Assembly (NCBI GenBank): GCA_019750335.1
Contig: JAIEOQ010000002.1
Coordinates: 186,001 to 250,000 of the forward strand
DNA: 64,000 nucleotides
Reading direction: 5' to 3'
Source: Candidatus Obscuribacterales bacterium
GTDB taxonomy: Bacteria > Cyanobacteriota > Vampirovibrionia > Obscuribacterales > Obscuribacteraceae
Part shown: one piece after another, positions 55,164 through 63,360 of the stretch
Numbering within the stretch: the stretch's first letter is position 1
Layout: each line of letters starts with the position of its first letter
Program-made: the position numbers and the translations under genes
The notes under the pieces: model-generated
What the model was told of the DNA's origin: nothing
The model's input: the letters and a program-made list of their open reading frames with translations, nothing else
The model's database searches: none

Positions 55164-55814
55164 CTAATCAACTAAAAGTACGGCCCTAATTGGTGAAGCT
55201 TCAAGCTCCATAAATTTAAGCGGTAAAGCGATAAGCCAATAAACTCCGGCTTCTACTGCGCTTAAATCAAGATTTTCAATCCAAACCATCTCCGCTTGGT
55301 CAAGCGCATGATGAGCAACCAAAGTTTTGGAATGAACATGATCAGCCGAAGGCGTATCGATACCAACAAGCTTTACTGATTTTTTGTGCAGCTCTTGAAT
55401 CAGTTCCGGCGAGAAATAAGAGTAACTGTCTTCAAATATTTCGCTGCGATTTTTTTTCTTTGTTTTGAACAAAACTCTTGCCGGCAGCTTGGACGGCAAA
55501 TGCGGTTCAACTTTTTCCCAAGTTAACTCGCCGTCTTCCGGGCTCAAATCAACGATTAGCGCCTCACCAATAAAAGGCGCCAAAGACAAAGAACCAATTA
55601 AATCTTTTGACTCGGACATATCACCTTTGATATGAGCCGGCGCATCAACATGAGTCCCGACATGAGGGCTCATTTGAAATGCGGTCAGATTGATTACCTT
55701 ACTTTTCTCATAAGTTACAGTCAACTCCCGACTAAAAGGAGTATCACCAGGAAAGCAGGCCGTAGTGGAGCTTACCGGCTGAGAAATGTCTATGATTCGC
55801 TTGTATTTGATCAA
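55164..55814 (-). CDS. kynB: Kynurenine formamidase / cyclase-family hydrolase (KynB-like)
   Basis: 216 residues from the TTG at 55814, chosen for the AAAGGAG five bases upstream; the ATG at 55862 would overlap the preceding gene. The metal-binding signature HVGTHVDAPAH gives His51, His55, Asp57 and His61 in this numbering. The start MIKYKRIIDISQPVSSTTAC and FPGDTPF agree with KynB. It hydrolyses N-formyl-L-kynurenine to L-kynurenine and formate. Neighbouring kynureninase and kynurenine monooxygenase genes strengthen the call over other cyclase-family members. Confidence 0.88.
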   Translation of the reverse strand: MIKYKRIIDISQPVSSTTACFPGDTPFSRELTVTYEKSKVINLTAFQMSPHVGTHVDAPAHIKGDMSESKDLIGSLSLAPFIGEALIVDLSPEDGELTWEKVEPHLPSKLPARVLFKTKKKNRSEIFEDSYSYFSPELIQELHKKSVKLVGIDTPSADHVHSKTLVAHHALDQAEMVWIENLDLSAVEAGVYWLIALPLKFMELEASPIRAVLLVD

Positions 55815-55830
55815 AGCTTCTCCTTTATCG

Positions 55831-56868
55831 TTAAGCCATTTGGAAATGAAAAACTCTTTCAATATGTGCTAACTGGTTTTCTTTGGCTTTTTCATTGCAC
55901 AAAAGTCCAAGTTGGTAAAAGATTTCAGCTGCTAACCAGGAAAAGATACGAGCGTTATCTCCAGCCGATGACTTAATCAAAATACCTAAACCACGCGGAT
56001 ATTTTGTCGAAGGAGCAACCCCGATTGTAAGCAGCCCATCAGCACCTTCTTTAGCTACAACCTTGCATTTACACAGATCGCTATATTTGCCCTGCATTAA
56101 TTCGCTGTCCAGACGCTCTTCGCCACCGACATAAAGCGGATACTCAAACATCAACCTGCCGATCGTTTCGTATTCGGCAAGAGCTTCTTGAAGCTCAGAG
56201 GGCGCTTCAGACAAACCAAGCTCACTCACACTTCGTTGCAACTGACAGTACAAACGAGCAATAGTAGACGCCTTAAAACCGTAGTTCGGCAGGCGACAGC
56301 CATCGGTAGTTTCCGGTATGGAGCGCCAATCTTCTTGAGCAAGATAACCAAGCAGTTTTTTCAGACGGACAAAATGCGGAGCATCTTTATCCAAATAATG
56401 AGCGGCATCCTCGTGCAAAGCGTTAAGAGCAAGAACAAATCCGGCGTGTTTTCCGCTACAAGAGCCCCAGCGTGACTTTGGTTTTTCACCAAGTTTTTTT
56501 ACAGCAACTCTTTGTTTAGCCGAATAAGGAAATAAGGGCGTGTTTTGCAAAACACTTTCATCGACACCGCCTACCGCAAAAATTTCATCCAGCGCTTGCT
56601 CGTGAATCGGCTCGGCACTGTGAGAAGAAAGCATTAGGGCATAATGTTCGTCTTTCAATTGCGGATAATGTTTTTTAAGCACATGGAGATGATTTAAGAG
56701 TTGCCAGGGTTTCAGCACCGAACGGGTCCATAGCACCGCATCCTGGTTCCCGGCGGCTAACAATGAACGCCCGTTTCCATCTACCACCGAAATGATTCCG
56801 TAAATGGTCATCTCCGGCAAAGCAGATCTTTTAACAGTGAGAATCGGCGCCCAAGGCAAATCAATCAA
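55831..56868 (-). CDS. L-asparaginase II family protein
   Basis: 345 residues from a TTG at 56868 with GAGGAG nine bases upstream. Signatures of the Asparaginase_II family (not the classical type I/II enzymes) are VLWTRSVLKPWQ, LMLSSHSAEPIHEQAL, SRWGSCSGKHAGFVLAL and ETTDGCRLPNYGF. Family members hydrolyse L-asparagine or act on uncharacterised amides. It lies between the kynurenine monooxygenase and the formamidase genes. That place suggests an amide or deamination step in tryptophan catabolism, as inference. Otherwise it may simply be carried along. Confidence 0.88.
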   Translation of the reverse strand: MIDLPWAPILTVKRSALPEMTIYGIISVVDGNGRSLLAAGNQDAVLWTRSVLKPWQLLNHLHVLKKHYPQLKDEHYALMLSSHSAEPIHEQALDEIFAVGGVDESVLQNTPLFPYSAKQRVAVKKLGEKPKSRWGSCSGKHAGFVLALNALHEDAAHYLDKDAPHFVRLKKLLGYLAQEDWRSIPETTDGCRLPNYGFKASTIARLYCQLQRSVSELGLSEAPSELQEALAEYETIGRLMFEYPLYVGGEERLDSELMQGKYSDLCKCKVVAKEGADGLLTIGVAPSTKYPRGLGILIKSSAGDNARIFSWLAAEIFYQLGLLCNEKAKENQLAHIERVFHFQMA

Positions 56869-56881
56869 GTTCCAAATCTCC

Positions 56882-58297
56882 TCAATGTGATACTAAAGAA
56901 AGCTCAGGCGTGTACGGCTCCAAAAGCGGTACCAAACTTTCGTCAATCAATCTTTCTGCAAGTGACAAATCAACTTCATCCGCTTTATTAATACCTTTGC
57001 AAAGCTTAGAGAGTATCTCGTTCTCAACAATACCGGCATCAAGCGCTAACTTATACGGCACATTATTGAAAGTGACTAAAGCGTAGCGCGATACATAACG
57101 CCCGGGGAATTCTTTTTGCAGAATTTTTTCTACTTCTTTTTCAAGCAAAAATTTAGGGTCAGCAACTTTGTCTCTCATTTCAACAAAGTTTTCCACTGCC
57201 ATATCGGCAATAGCATCGGCGTTAACTTTCCGTTCTTTACCGTAAGCCGCGAACATCTTAGCCCAAGAGCTTTCGCTTAGATCCTCCATGCCGTCAATAA
57301 ATCGCGACAACACGCTGCAATCTTCAAATCCGCAATTCATTCCTTGCCCAAAGAAAGGCACTATGCCATGAGCCGCATCACCGAGCAATAATGTTTTGCC
57401 CTCTATGTTCCAGGGATAAGATTTCACCGTAACCATGTGTCCGGTCGGATTGGATTTAAAAGTCTCAACCAAATTATCTATGTACGGAACGGCATCGGCA
57501 AAATAACTCTGGAAGAAAGCGCTTATCTCTTGGTCGCTTTGCAAATGCTCAAAACTTAGAGGTCCGGCAAAAGGCAGAAAAAGAGTGCAGGTGAAGCTGC
57601 CTTCAAAATTGGGCAAAGCGATAAGCATAAAATTACCGCGCGGCCAGATATGCAAAGCATTAGGCTCGAGCTTATGACCACCGGCGGCATCAGGCAGAAT
57701 TACTAACTCTTTATAGCCATATTCAAGCTTCGTTTCGCTTGCCTGATATCCGGGTAAACGCAGCATGGCATGCCGGATCGCTGAAGCCGAACCGTCAGTA
57801 CCGATGACCATATCAAAGCGTACTTTCTCTGTTTGTCCGCTCCGTTTATCCAAAATCGTTAAAGTATCGCTTTCAAATTCAATATCGGTTACTTCTTTAT
57901 TGAATTCAATTTCAACTAAGCCGCTTTTTTCCGCTTCAGTCATTAAAAGCTTGTTCAGCGTTCCTCGTGAGATCGAATTGATGCATTCATCATCATTCAT
58001 ACCGTAAGACTGGAAAGTAAGCTCACCGGTTAAAGAGTGCATCATCCGTCCGCGCATCGGCACAGCTTTAGCTAGTACGGACTTATCCAAACCAAGCAAC
58101 GAAAGAGCTTTTATACCTCTAGTTGAAATAGCTAAATTTATTGAGCGCCCGGCGCTGATAATCTCTTTACGCATATCCGGACGACGCTCGAACATTTTTA
58201 CTTTTATGCCGCGACGCGCTAGAAAAATCGAAAGCAGAGAGCCGACAAGACCAGCTCCGACAAGAGCAATATTCAACTCCTGTTTTTTTACGCCCAT
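56882..58297 (-). CDS. kmo: Kynurenine 3-monooxygenase
   Basis: 471 residues, ATG start. FAD-dependent hydroxylase of L-kynurenine giving 3-hydroxykynurenine. The Rossmann entry is LVGAGLVGS (GxGxxG at 14-19), the GD motif is LLLGDAAHGIVPFFGQG, and MNCGFEDCSVL follows. The residues RGTLNKLLMTEAEKSG and AGRSINLAISTRG match the substrate-binding N-terminal half of KMO. The length is close to the human and bacterial enzymes. It overlaps the end of kynureninase by 10 bp. Confidence 0.95.
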   Translation of the reverse strand: MGVKKQELNIALVGAGLVGSLLSIFLARRGIKVKMFERRPDMRKEIISAGRSINLAISTRGIKALSLLGLDKSVLAKAVPMRGRMMHSLTGELTFQSYGMNDDECINSISRGTLNKLLMTEAEKSGLVEIEFNKEVTDIEFESDTLTILDKRSGQTEKVRFDMVIGTDGSASAIRHAMLRLPGYQASETKLEYGYKELVILPDAAGGHKLEPNALHIWPRGNFMLIALPNFEGSFTCTLFLPFAGPLSFEHLQSDQEISAFFQSYFADAVPYIDNLVETFKSNPTGHMVTVKSYPWNIEGKTLLLGDAAHGIVPFFGQGMNCGFEDCSVLSRFIDGMEDLSESSWAKMFAAYGKERKVNADAIADMAVENFVEMRDKVADPKFLLEKEVEKILQKEFPGRYVSRYALVTFNNVPYKLALDAGIVENEILSKLCKGINKADEVDLSLAERLIDESLVPLLEPYTPELSLVSH

Positions 58298-59580
58298 AAA
58301 GCACCAATCACATTGACGAAACGGTATACATCATGAAAGCTATTATAAAGCGGGCAAGGTGCCACTCTGATAATGTCCGGTTCACGGAAATCACAAATGG
58401 CGTTGTTCGCTTTCAAATTCTCAACCAACTCTTTTGGTTTTTTTGAAACTCTTATAGAAAGCTGACAGCCACGTTCTTGTTTGTTACGCGGAGTGATGAT
58501 TTGACAAGAATTTTCCGGCAAACGATCGAGCAGAAACTCTAAATATCCCGTAAGCAAATCACCTTTATGACGAATAGCAGGCATGCCTGCTTTATCAAAT
58601 ATTTCCATGGAAGCACGCAATGCAGCAAGTTGAAAGATCGGCGGATTACTTAACTGCCAGCCCTCGGCTCCCGGAATTGGCACAAACTCAGGGCCCATTA
58701 AAAATCGGGTTTTTTTATCGTGTCCCCACCAACCGGTAAATCGTTTCAACTGCGGATTGTTTGCCTGACGCTCATGAACGAAGCAGCCGGCAATCGCACC
58801 CGGTCCGGCATTTAAATATTTGTAGCTGCACCAAACAGCAAAATCAAGTCCCCAATCATGAAGCTTAAGTTCAAGATTACCGGCGCCGTGAGCTAAATTA
58901 ACACCAAAGCGACATCCTTTTTTTCGAGCCGCTGCTGCAATTTTTTCCAACTCAAAAGCTTGACCGGTGAGATAGTTGCAGCTACCGAGCAACACAAGTG
59001 CAATACTCTCACCGTGCTCTTCAATATAAGCAAGAATATCTTCCGTGCGTAGAATCTCTTCACCGCTGCGCGGCGTTAGTTCTAAAATCGCATCAGCCGG
59101 ATCAAATCCATGGAAAGTAGCTTGAGAGGCAACTGCATATTGATCAGAAGGAAAAGCTCCACCTTCAATCAATATTTTGTAGCGCTCTTTAGTCGGGTTA
59201 TAAAAAGAGACCATCATCAAATGTAGGTTAGTGGTCAAACTGTTCATGACCACTACTTCTTCCGGTTTGGCGCCAACCAAGCGCGCCGTCATAGCGGTTA
59301 GATTCTCGTGATAAGGCAACCAAGGAAATTTAGCATTCAAATGTCCTTCAACACCAAGATCCGCCCAATCAGTCAACTCTTGATCTATATAATCTCGCGT
59401 TGCTTGCGGCTGCAAACCAAGAGAATTACCGGCCATATATACAACCTGTTCACCGTTTTTTGCCTCCGGCACAAGAAAAGCGTCGCGAAAAGCCGCTAAA
59501 GGATCTTTTTTGTCCATTAGCTGAGCAAAAGCTTCTCCGCTTTCGTAACTGAAAATCTTTTCGACACCCGATTGCGTCAT
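58288..59580 (-). CDS. kynU: Kynureninase
   Basis: 430 residues from the ATG at 59580, which overlaps the decarboxylase stop by 4 bp and has GGAGG upstream. It is a PLP enzyme that cleaves 3-hydroxykynurenine to 3-hydroxyanthranilate and alanine. Signatures are YMAGNSLGLQP, VVMNSLTTNLHLMMVSFY, GVNLAHGAGN and the PLP-binding Lys in WCSYKYLNAGPGAIAG. The C-terminal RGCQLSIRV and IRVAPCPLYNSF complete the fold. It stands immediately downstream of ACMSD in the operon. Confidence 0.96.
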   Translation of the reverse strand: MTQSGVEKIFSYESGEAFAQLMDKKDPLAAFRDAFLVPEAKNGEQVVYMAGNSLGLQPQATRDYIDQELTDWADLGVEGHLNAKFPWLPYHENLTAMTARLVGAKPEEVVVMNSLTTNLHLMMVSFYNPTKERYKILIEGGAFPSDQYAVASQATFHGFDPADAILELTPRSGEEILRTEDILAYIEEHGESIALVLLGSCNYLTGQAFELEKIAAAARKKGCRFGVNLAHGAGNLELKLHDWGLDFAVWCSYKYLNAGPGAIAGCFVHERQANNPQLKRFTGWWGHDKKTRFLMGPEFVPIPGAEGWQLSNPPIFQLAALRASMEIFDKAGMPAIRHKGDLLTGYLEFLLDRLPENSCQIITPRNKQERGCQLSIRVSKKPKELVENLKANNAICDFREPDIIRVAPCPLYNSFHDVYRFVNVIGALWA

Positions 59581-60605
59581 CTGCCTTTTGCCTCCGGAAT
59601 GCGTGTTCTGGCACCTAACCATTGAAAAGCATTTTTATACAGTAGCTTTTCTTTAGTGCTTGGCCCCCACTCATTAATACTTTCAATCAGAGCACCAGGC
59701 TCTTCTTCGCCTAAAGGAAAAGGATAATCAGTGCCCAAGGCAACCTTATCCTCACCAAAGAGTTTGAGCACATAACGCAAAGCATCAGGATCGTGAACCA
59801 GGGAATCTACCCAAAAACGTCCTAAATAAGCTCGCGGACTCACAGCATTGTCGATTGCGCAAAGATCAGGACGGCTATTAAATCCGTGTTCAATACGCCC
59901 AACAGTAGCGCCAAAGGAGCCGCCACCATGAGCAAAAGCCACACGCAACTTTGGCAGTCGTTCAAAAACGCCGCCGAAAATCAAAGAACAAATTGCTAAA
60001 GAAACTTCAGCCGGCATACCGACAAGCCAAGGCAACCAATATTTTTCCATCCGTTCTTGTCCCATCATGTCCCAGGGATGAACAAAAATGCAAGCATCAA
60101 GCTCACTGGCAGCTTGAAAAACAGGAAAAAGTTCCGGCGCGCTCAAATTCCAATCATTGACATGGGAGCCGATTTGCACACCGGCCAATCCCAGCTCTTT
60201 AACACAACGCTCAAGCTCCTTGACAGCCAGCTCGGGCGCTTGCAATGGCAAAGTGCCTAAGCCAATAAAACGCTCCGGATTGCTTGCTACAACTGAAGCC
60301 ATATGATCGTTCAGAAAACGTGATAGATCCAAACCGTCAAGTGGTTTAGCCCAATAGCTGAACATAATCGGTACGGTCGAAAGTACTTGCATCGAAACTG
60401 CTTGTTTATCGCAATCATGCAAGCGCGCTTGGGGATCAAAACAATTGCTTTCAATCTCCCGAAAAAATTTGCCGTCATCTCTAAGCATCTTTGCTTTACA
60501 AGGTGCATGATGCTCTAAAGTGACAAAGCCGCCATAACCATACTTCTCTTTGAAACGCGGCAACTCCGGAGGCAAAATATGAGTATGAATATCAATTTTT
60601 TTCAT
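59577..60605 (-). CDS. nbaD: 2-amino-3-carboxymuconate-6-semialdehyde decarboxylase (ACMSD)
   Basis: 342 residues from the ATG at 60605; the longer frame adds about 70 non-conserved residues over the upstream gene. Human ACMSD is nearly the same length (336). Metal-binding residues are visible: His7 and His9 (IDIHTHILP), a His in FVHPWD, a His in FAHGGGSF and an Asp in GTDYPFPLG. The substrate Arg candidate lies in KAKMLRDDG. It removes the carboxyl group of ACMS, diverting carbon from quinolinate/NAD synthesis to catabolism. It overlaps kynU by 4 bp. Confidence 0.92.
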   Translation of the reverse strand: MKKIDIHTHILPPELPRFKEKYGYGGFVTLEHHAPCKAKMLRDDGKFFREIESNCFDPQARLHDCDKQAVSMQVLSTVPIMFSYWAKPLDGLDLSRFLNDHMASVVASNPERFIGLGTLPLQAPELAVKELERCVKELGLAGVQIGSHVNDWNLSAPELFPVFQAASELDACIFVHPWDMMGQERMEKYWLPWLVGMPAEVSLAICSLIFGGVFERLPKLRVAFAHGGGSFGATVGRIEHGFNSRPDLCAIDNAVSPRAYLGRFWVDSLVHDPDALRYVLKLFGEDKVALGTDYPFPLGEEEPGALIESINEWGPSTKEKLLYKNAFQWLGARTRIPEAKGR

Positions 60606-60609
60606 CAGT

Positions 60610-61140
60610 TTATTTCTTTGCCGGTCGCGTTTCTCTACGTCCACAATTTTTGCAAGTTGAATTTTCTTGGTTGTCGTAAAAACGATCAAAAACCGGTGGA
60701 AACTGAGTTTCGATATTAGTGAGTTGAAAGCGCTCTTCATAGAGCTTAGTGTCACATTGTTCGCAATACCAAGCCAAACCGTCAAGCTCACCTTCCTGCC
60801 GGTGACGCTCAATCACAAGCCCGATAGTATTAGCCGGTCGCCTGGGCGAATGTGGAACATTTGGCGGCAAAAGAAAAATTTCGCCTTCCTTAATCGGTAA
60901 ATCAACAGGCATGCCATTCTCGATTACCTTAAGGACTATGTCGCCTTCAACTTGATAGAAAAATTCTTCGCCGCCGTTTATGTGATAGTCGGTACGCGAA
61001 TTTGGTCCACCGACGACCATGACAATAAACTCGCGATCGGTCCAAACCATTTTATTGCCGACTGGCGGCTTGAGCAGGTGACGATTTTCGTCAATCCAGC
61101 CTTTGAAATTGATGGTGCGAAATAATGAAGAAGAAGTCAT
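60610..61140 (-). CDS. nbaC: 3-hydroxyanthranilate 3,4-dioxygenase
   Basis: 176 residues, ATG start; the first gene of the minus-strand operon. A single-domain cupin: substrate Arg49, iron ligands His53, Glu59 and His97 ([17 protein letters not shown] ... [11 protein letters not shown]). Two CxxC pairs (Cys126/129 and Cys163/166) form the rubredoxin-like second metal site of bacterial and fungal enzymes. It opens the ring of 3-hydroxyanthranilate to ACMS, the substrate of the next enzyme. The ligand spacing agrees closely with the characterised bacterial family. Confidence 0.95.
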   Translation of the reverse strand: MTSSSLFRTINFKGWIDENRHLLKPPVGNKMVWTDREFIVMVVGGPNSRTDYHINGGEEFFYQVEGDIVLKVIENGMPVDLPIKEGEIFLLPPNVPHSPRRPANTIGLVIERHRQEGELDGLAWYCEQCDTKLYEERFQLTNIETQFPPVFDRFYDNQENSTCKNCGRRETRPAKK

Positions 61141-61283
61141 TATTGCCAGCTCCGGAGGCTTCAGCAGAGGTTACTTGTCTATTATCCCGCCTAAACAAAT
61201 AGAATTACGCTTAATAAGAGTTATTTGTATTCGAGTTTGCTAATATTTCATTGCTCCAAAACAATATTTCCTGACAAGGGCAG
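61141..61283. promoter_or_regulatory. Divergent promoter region of the kynurenine genes
   Basis: The 143-bp gap must drive both the minus operon (dioxygenase onward) and the plus operon (deaminase, aldehyde dehydrogenase). On the plus strand an extended -10-like TGCTAATAT ends at 61246. On the minus strand a GATAAT box corresponds to 61181-61186. Convincing -35 boxes are not seen. No regulator gene lies within the cluster. Confidence 0.4.
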
Positions 61284-61289
61284 GTGGAA

Positions 61290-61727
61290 ATGAGCGATAA
61301 ATCCGTACGCGAAGCGATTCAGGTCAAAGATCCTGTTCCCAGCCCTCTTGGTAATTATTCTCACGCAGTTAGAGCTGGCAATCTGCTGTATGTTTCCGGT
61401 CAAGGTTGTCGTGATCCGCATACTGGCACCGAAGCTGGTATCACACTCGACAGTAACGGCAAAGTTTCAAGCTACGATATAAAAGTGCAAACAGAAGGCT
61501 GCTTGAAGAACTTGGAAAGAGTGCTTAAAGCTGCCGGTCTTAGCTTCCATGACTTGGTCGATATGACAATTTTTCTTGCCGATATGCAAGATTTTAGCGC
61601 TTACAACGAAGTGTACACACGCTACTTTTCTTTTCCAAATCCGCCGGCGCGAACGACAATTCAAGCAGCCGGACTGCCTGGACGCAATTTCATCGAGATA
61701 AAAGCAATCGCCGTTTTTCCAAACTGA
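61290..61727 (+). CDS. RidA-family protein, probable 2-aminomuconate deaminase
   Basis: 145 residues from the ATG at 61290; an in-frame GTG at 61284 is equally close to purine-rich sequence. RidA/YjgF signatures: SPLGNYSHAVRAGNLLYVSG, GCLKNLERVLKAAGLS and NPPARTTIQAAGLPG with the key Arg. Generic RidA removes reactive enamines, but family members in tryptophan and nitrobenzoate clusters deaminate 2-aminomuconate. Its position between ACMSD and the aldehyde dehydrogenase operon makes that the preferred role. The next gene follows after 15 bp. Confidence 0.88.
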   Translation: MSDKSVREAIQVKDPVPSPLGNYSHAVRAGNLLYVSGQGCRDPHTGTEAGITLDSNGKVSSYDIKVQTEGCLKNLERVLKAAGLSFHDLVDMTIFLADMQDFSAYNEVYTRYFSFPNPPARTTIQAAGLPGRNFIEIKAIAVFPN

Positions 61728-61742
61728 TGCAAGGAGAGCATT

Positions 61743-63212
61743 ATGGCCTTAGCAAAAGCAGCCGACACAAAAACAGTTGAACATTTCATTAACGGCAAAT
61801 TTGAACCCTCAGCTAATAAAGAATATTTCGACAATATCAACCCGGCAACCGGCGAGCTTATTGCTAAAGTCGCCACAGCAACGGCGACCGAAGTGGATCA
61901 AGCCGTGCAAGCAGCTAAAAACGCTTACGAAAAGGGCCCCTGGCCCCATATGCCCCTGAAAGACCGTTGTGCTGTCTTAAAAAAAATTGGCGATTTGATT
62001 CTCGAAAACGTGGATCTTCTGGCTTTAGCTGAAACTAAAGATACGGGTAAACCAATCTCCGAAAGCCGCAACGGCGACATTCCACGAGCCGCTCAAAACT
62101 TTCATTTTTATGCCGGTTACGCTCAGTCCCTTAGCGAAGATTGTTTCACTATCGACGAGAATGAAAGACATTTTGTTTTTCGCGAACCTTTAGGTGTTAG
62201 CGCCATTATCACGCCTTGGAATCTGCCTTTACAGCTTGAATCTTGGAAGATCGCGCCTTGTTTGGCTATGGGTAATACTTGCGTCCTGAAACCCGCAGAA
62301 TGGACTCCCCATACTGCTTATTTGCTTGGACATATCGCTAAAGAAGCCGGACTGCCTGACGGCGTATTAAATATTGTCCATGGTTTTGGCGCTGGTGGCG
62401 CCGGCGAAGCTTTAACCAAACACCCGGATGTGCGTTCAATCTCCTTTACTGGCGAGGGTAGCACCGGCAAAGCAATCATGGCAGCTGCCGCTCCCGGATT
62501 GAAAAAAGTTTCTTTTGAGCTTGGCGGCAAAGGCGCCAACATCATTTTTGATGATGCCGATCTTGAGGAAGCAATTCCAACAGCAATAAGCGCCGCTTTC
62601 CGTAATCAAGGCGAAGTCTGTCTTGCCGGCTCTCGTCTTTATGTTCAAGAAGGTTCCTACAAAAAAGTGGTCACTGAACTTTTAGAACGAGTAAAACAAA
62701 TCAAAGTAGGTAATCCGCAAGATCCTGCCACACAAATGGGCGCGATTATCAGTAATGAACAACTAGAAAAGATCCAGTCCTATATTGAAATCGGCAAAAA
62801 AGAAGGCAAACTTCTGACTGGCGGCGAGCGACTCAAAGATTATCCGCTGGGGCATTTCTTAGCACCAGCTTTAATCAGTGAAATTGATAATAAATCCAGA
62901 GTCTGCCAGGAAGAGATTTTTGGTCCAGTACTACCTGTAATACCGTTCAAAAACGAAGACGATTTACTTGAGATGGTAAATTCAACTCCTTACGGATTAT
63001 CTTCTGGCGTCTGGAGCACTAACGTCAACACATTGCACCGTGTATCGCGCGAAATTAAAGTCGGAATGCTCTGGGTAAATTGCTGGTTCAATCGAGATCT
63101 ACGCACTCCTTTTGGCGGACAAAAAGCAAGCGGTATGGGACGCGAAGGCGGACGCTACGCGCTTGAATTTTTCTCCGAGTTGAAAACCGTTTGCTACAAA
63201 TACAAAGCGTAA
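61743..63212 (+). CDS. nbaE: Aldehyde dehydrogenase, probable 2-aminomuconic semialdehyde dehydrogenase
   Basis: 489 residues, ATG with AAGGAG upstream. An NAD-dependent ALDH: oxyanion Asn in TPWNLPLQLE, NAD-binding GEGSTGKAI, catalytic Glu in FELGGKGANI and catalytic Cys in FRNQGEVCLAG. The C-terminus EEIFGPVLPVIPF and GGQKASGMGREGG complete the set. It resembles the ALDH8/betaine-aldehyde group to which 2-aminomuconic semialdehyde dehydrogenases belong. Context (RidA before it, ACMSD across the promoter) supports oxidation of 2-aminomuconic semialdehyde to 2-aminomuconate. Confidence 0.9.
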   Translation: MALAKAADTKTVEHFINGKFEPSANKEYFDNINPATGELIAKVATATATEVDQAVQAAKNAYEKGPWPHMPLKDRCAVLKKIGDLILENVDLLALAETKDTGKPISESRNGDIPRAAQNFHFYAGYAQSLSEDCFTIDENERHFVFREPLGVSAIITPWNLPLQLESWKIAPCLAMGNTCVLKPAEWTPHTAYLLGHIAKEAGLPDGVLNIVHGFGAGGAGEALTKHPDVRSISFTGEGSTGKAIMAAAAPGLKKVSFELGGKGANIIFDDADLEEAIPTAISAAFRNQGEVCLAGSRLYVQEGSYKKVVTELLERVKQIKVGNPQDPATQMGAIISNEQLEKIQSYIEIGKKEGKLLTGGERLKDYPLGHFLAPALISEIDNKSRVCQEEIFGPVLPVIPFKNEDDLLEMVNSTPYGLSSGVWSTNVNTLHRVSREIKVGMLWVNCWFNRDLRTPFGGQKASGMGREGGRYALEFFSELKTVCYKYKA

Positions 63213-63280
63213 AATACAGAGCCAAAAATGCAAAGCCTAAGAATATAAAAGGCAAATACAAAACTCCCGATTGTAAAGTC

Positions 63281-63340
63281 GTAAACACAAAGCCAAAGCC
63301 GTAAACACAAATTCAAAACCGTGAACACAGAGTCGTAACA
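63281..63340. repeat. Three tandem 20-bp degenerate repeats
   Basis: Units begin at 63281, 63301 and 63321 with GTAAACACAA, GTAAACACAA and GTGAACACAG, an exact 20-base period. Similar AAATACA...-like sequence occupies much of the 148-bp gap (63213-63360). The strand is A-rich and G-poor. The SDR gene starts 20 bp after the last unit. Confidence 0.6.
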
Positions 63341-63360
63341 GAAAGGCGTAAACATACATT

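Noticed and set aside
60606-60812. N-terminal extension of the ACMSD frame
   Set aside because: It overlaps the dioxygenase gene and has no homology features; the ATG before IDIHTH gives the family's length.
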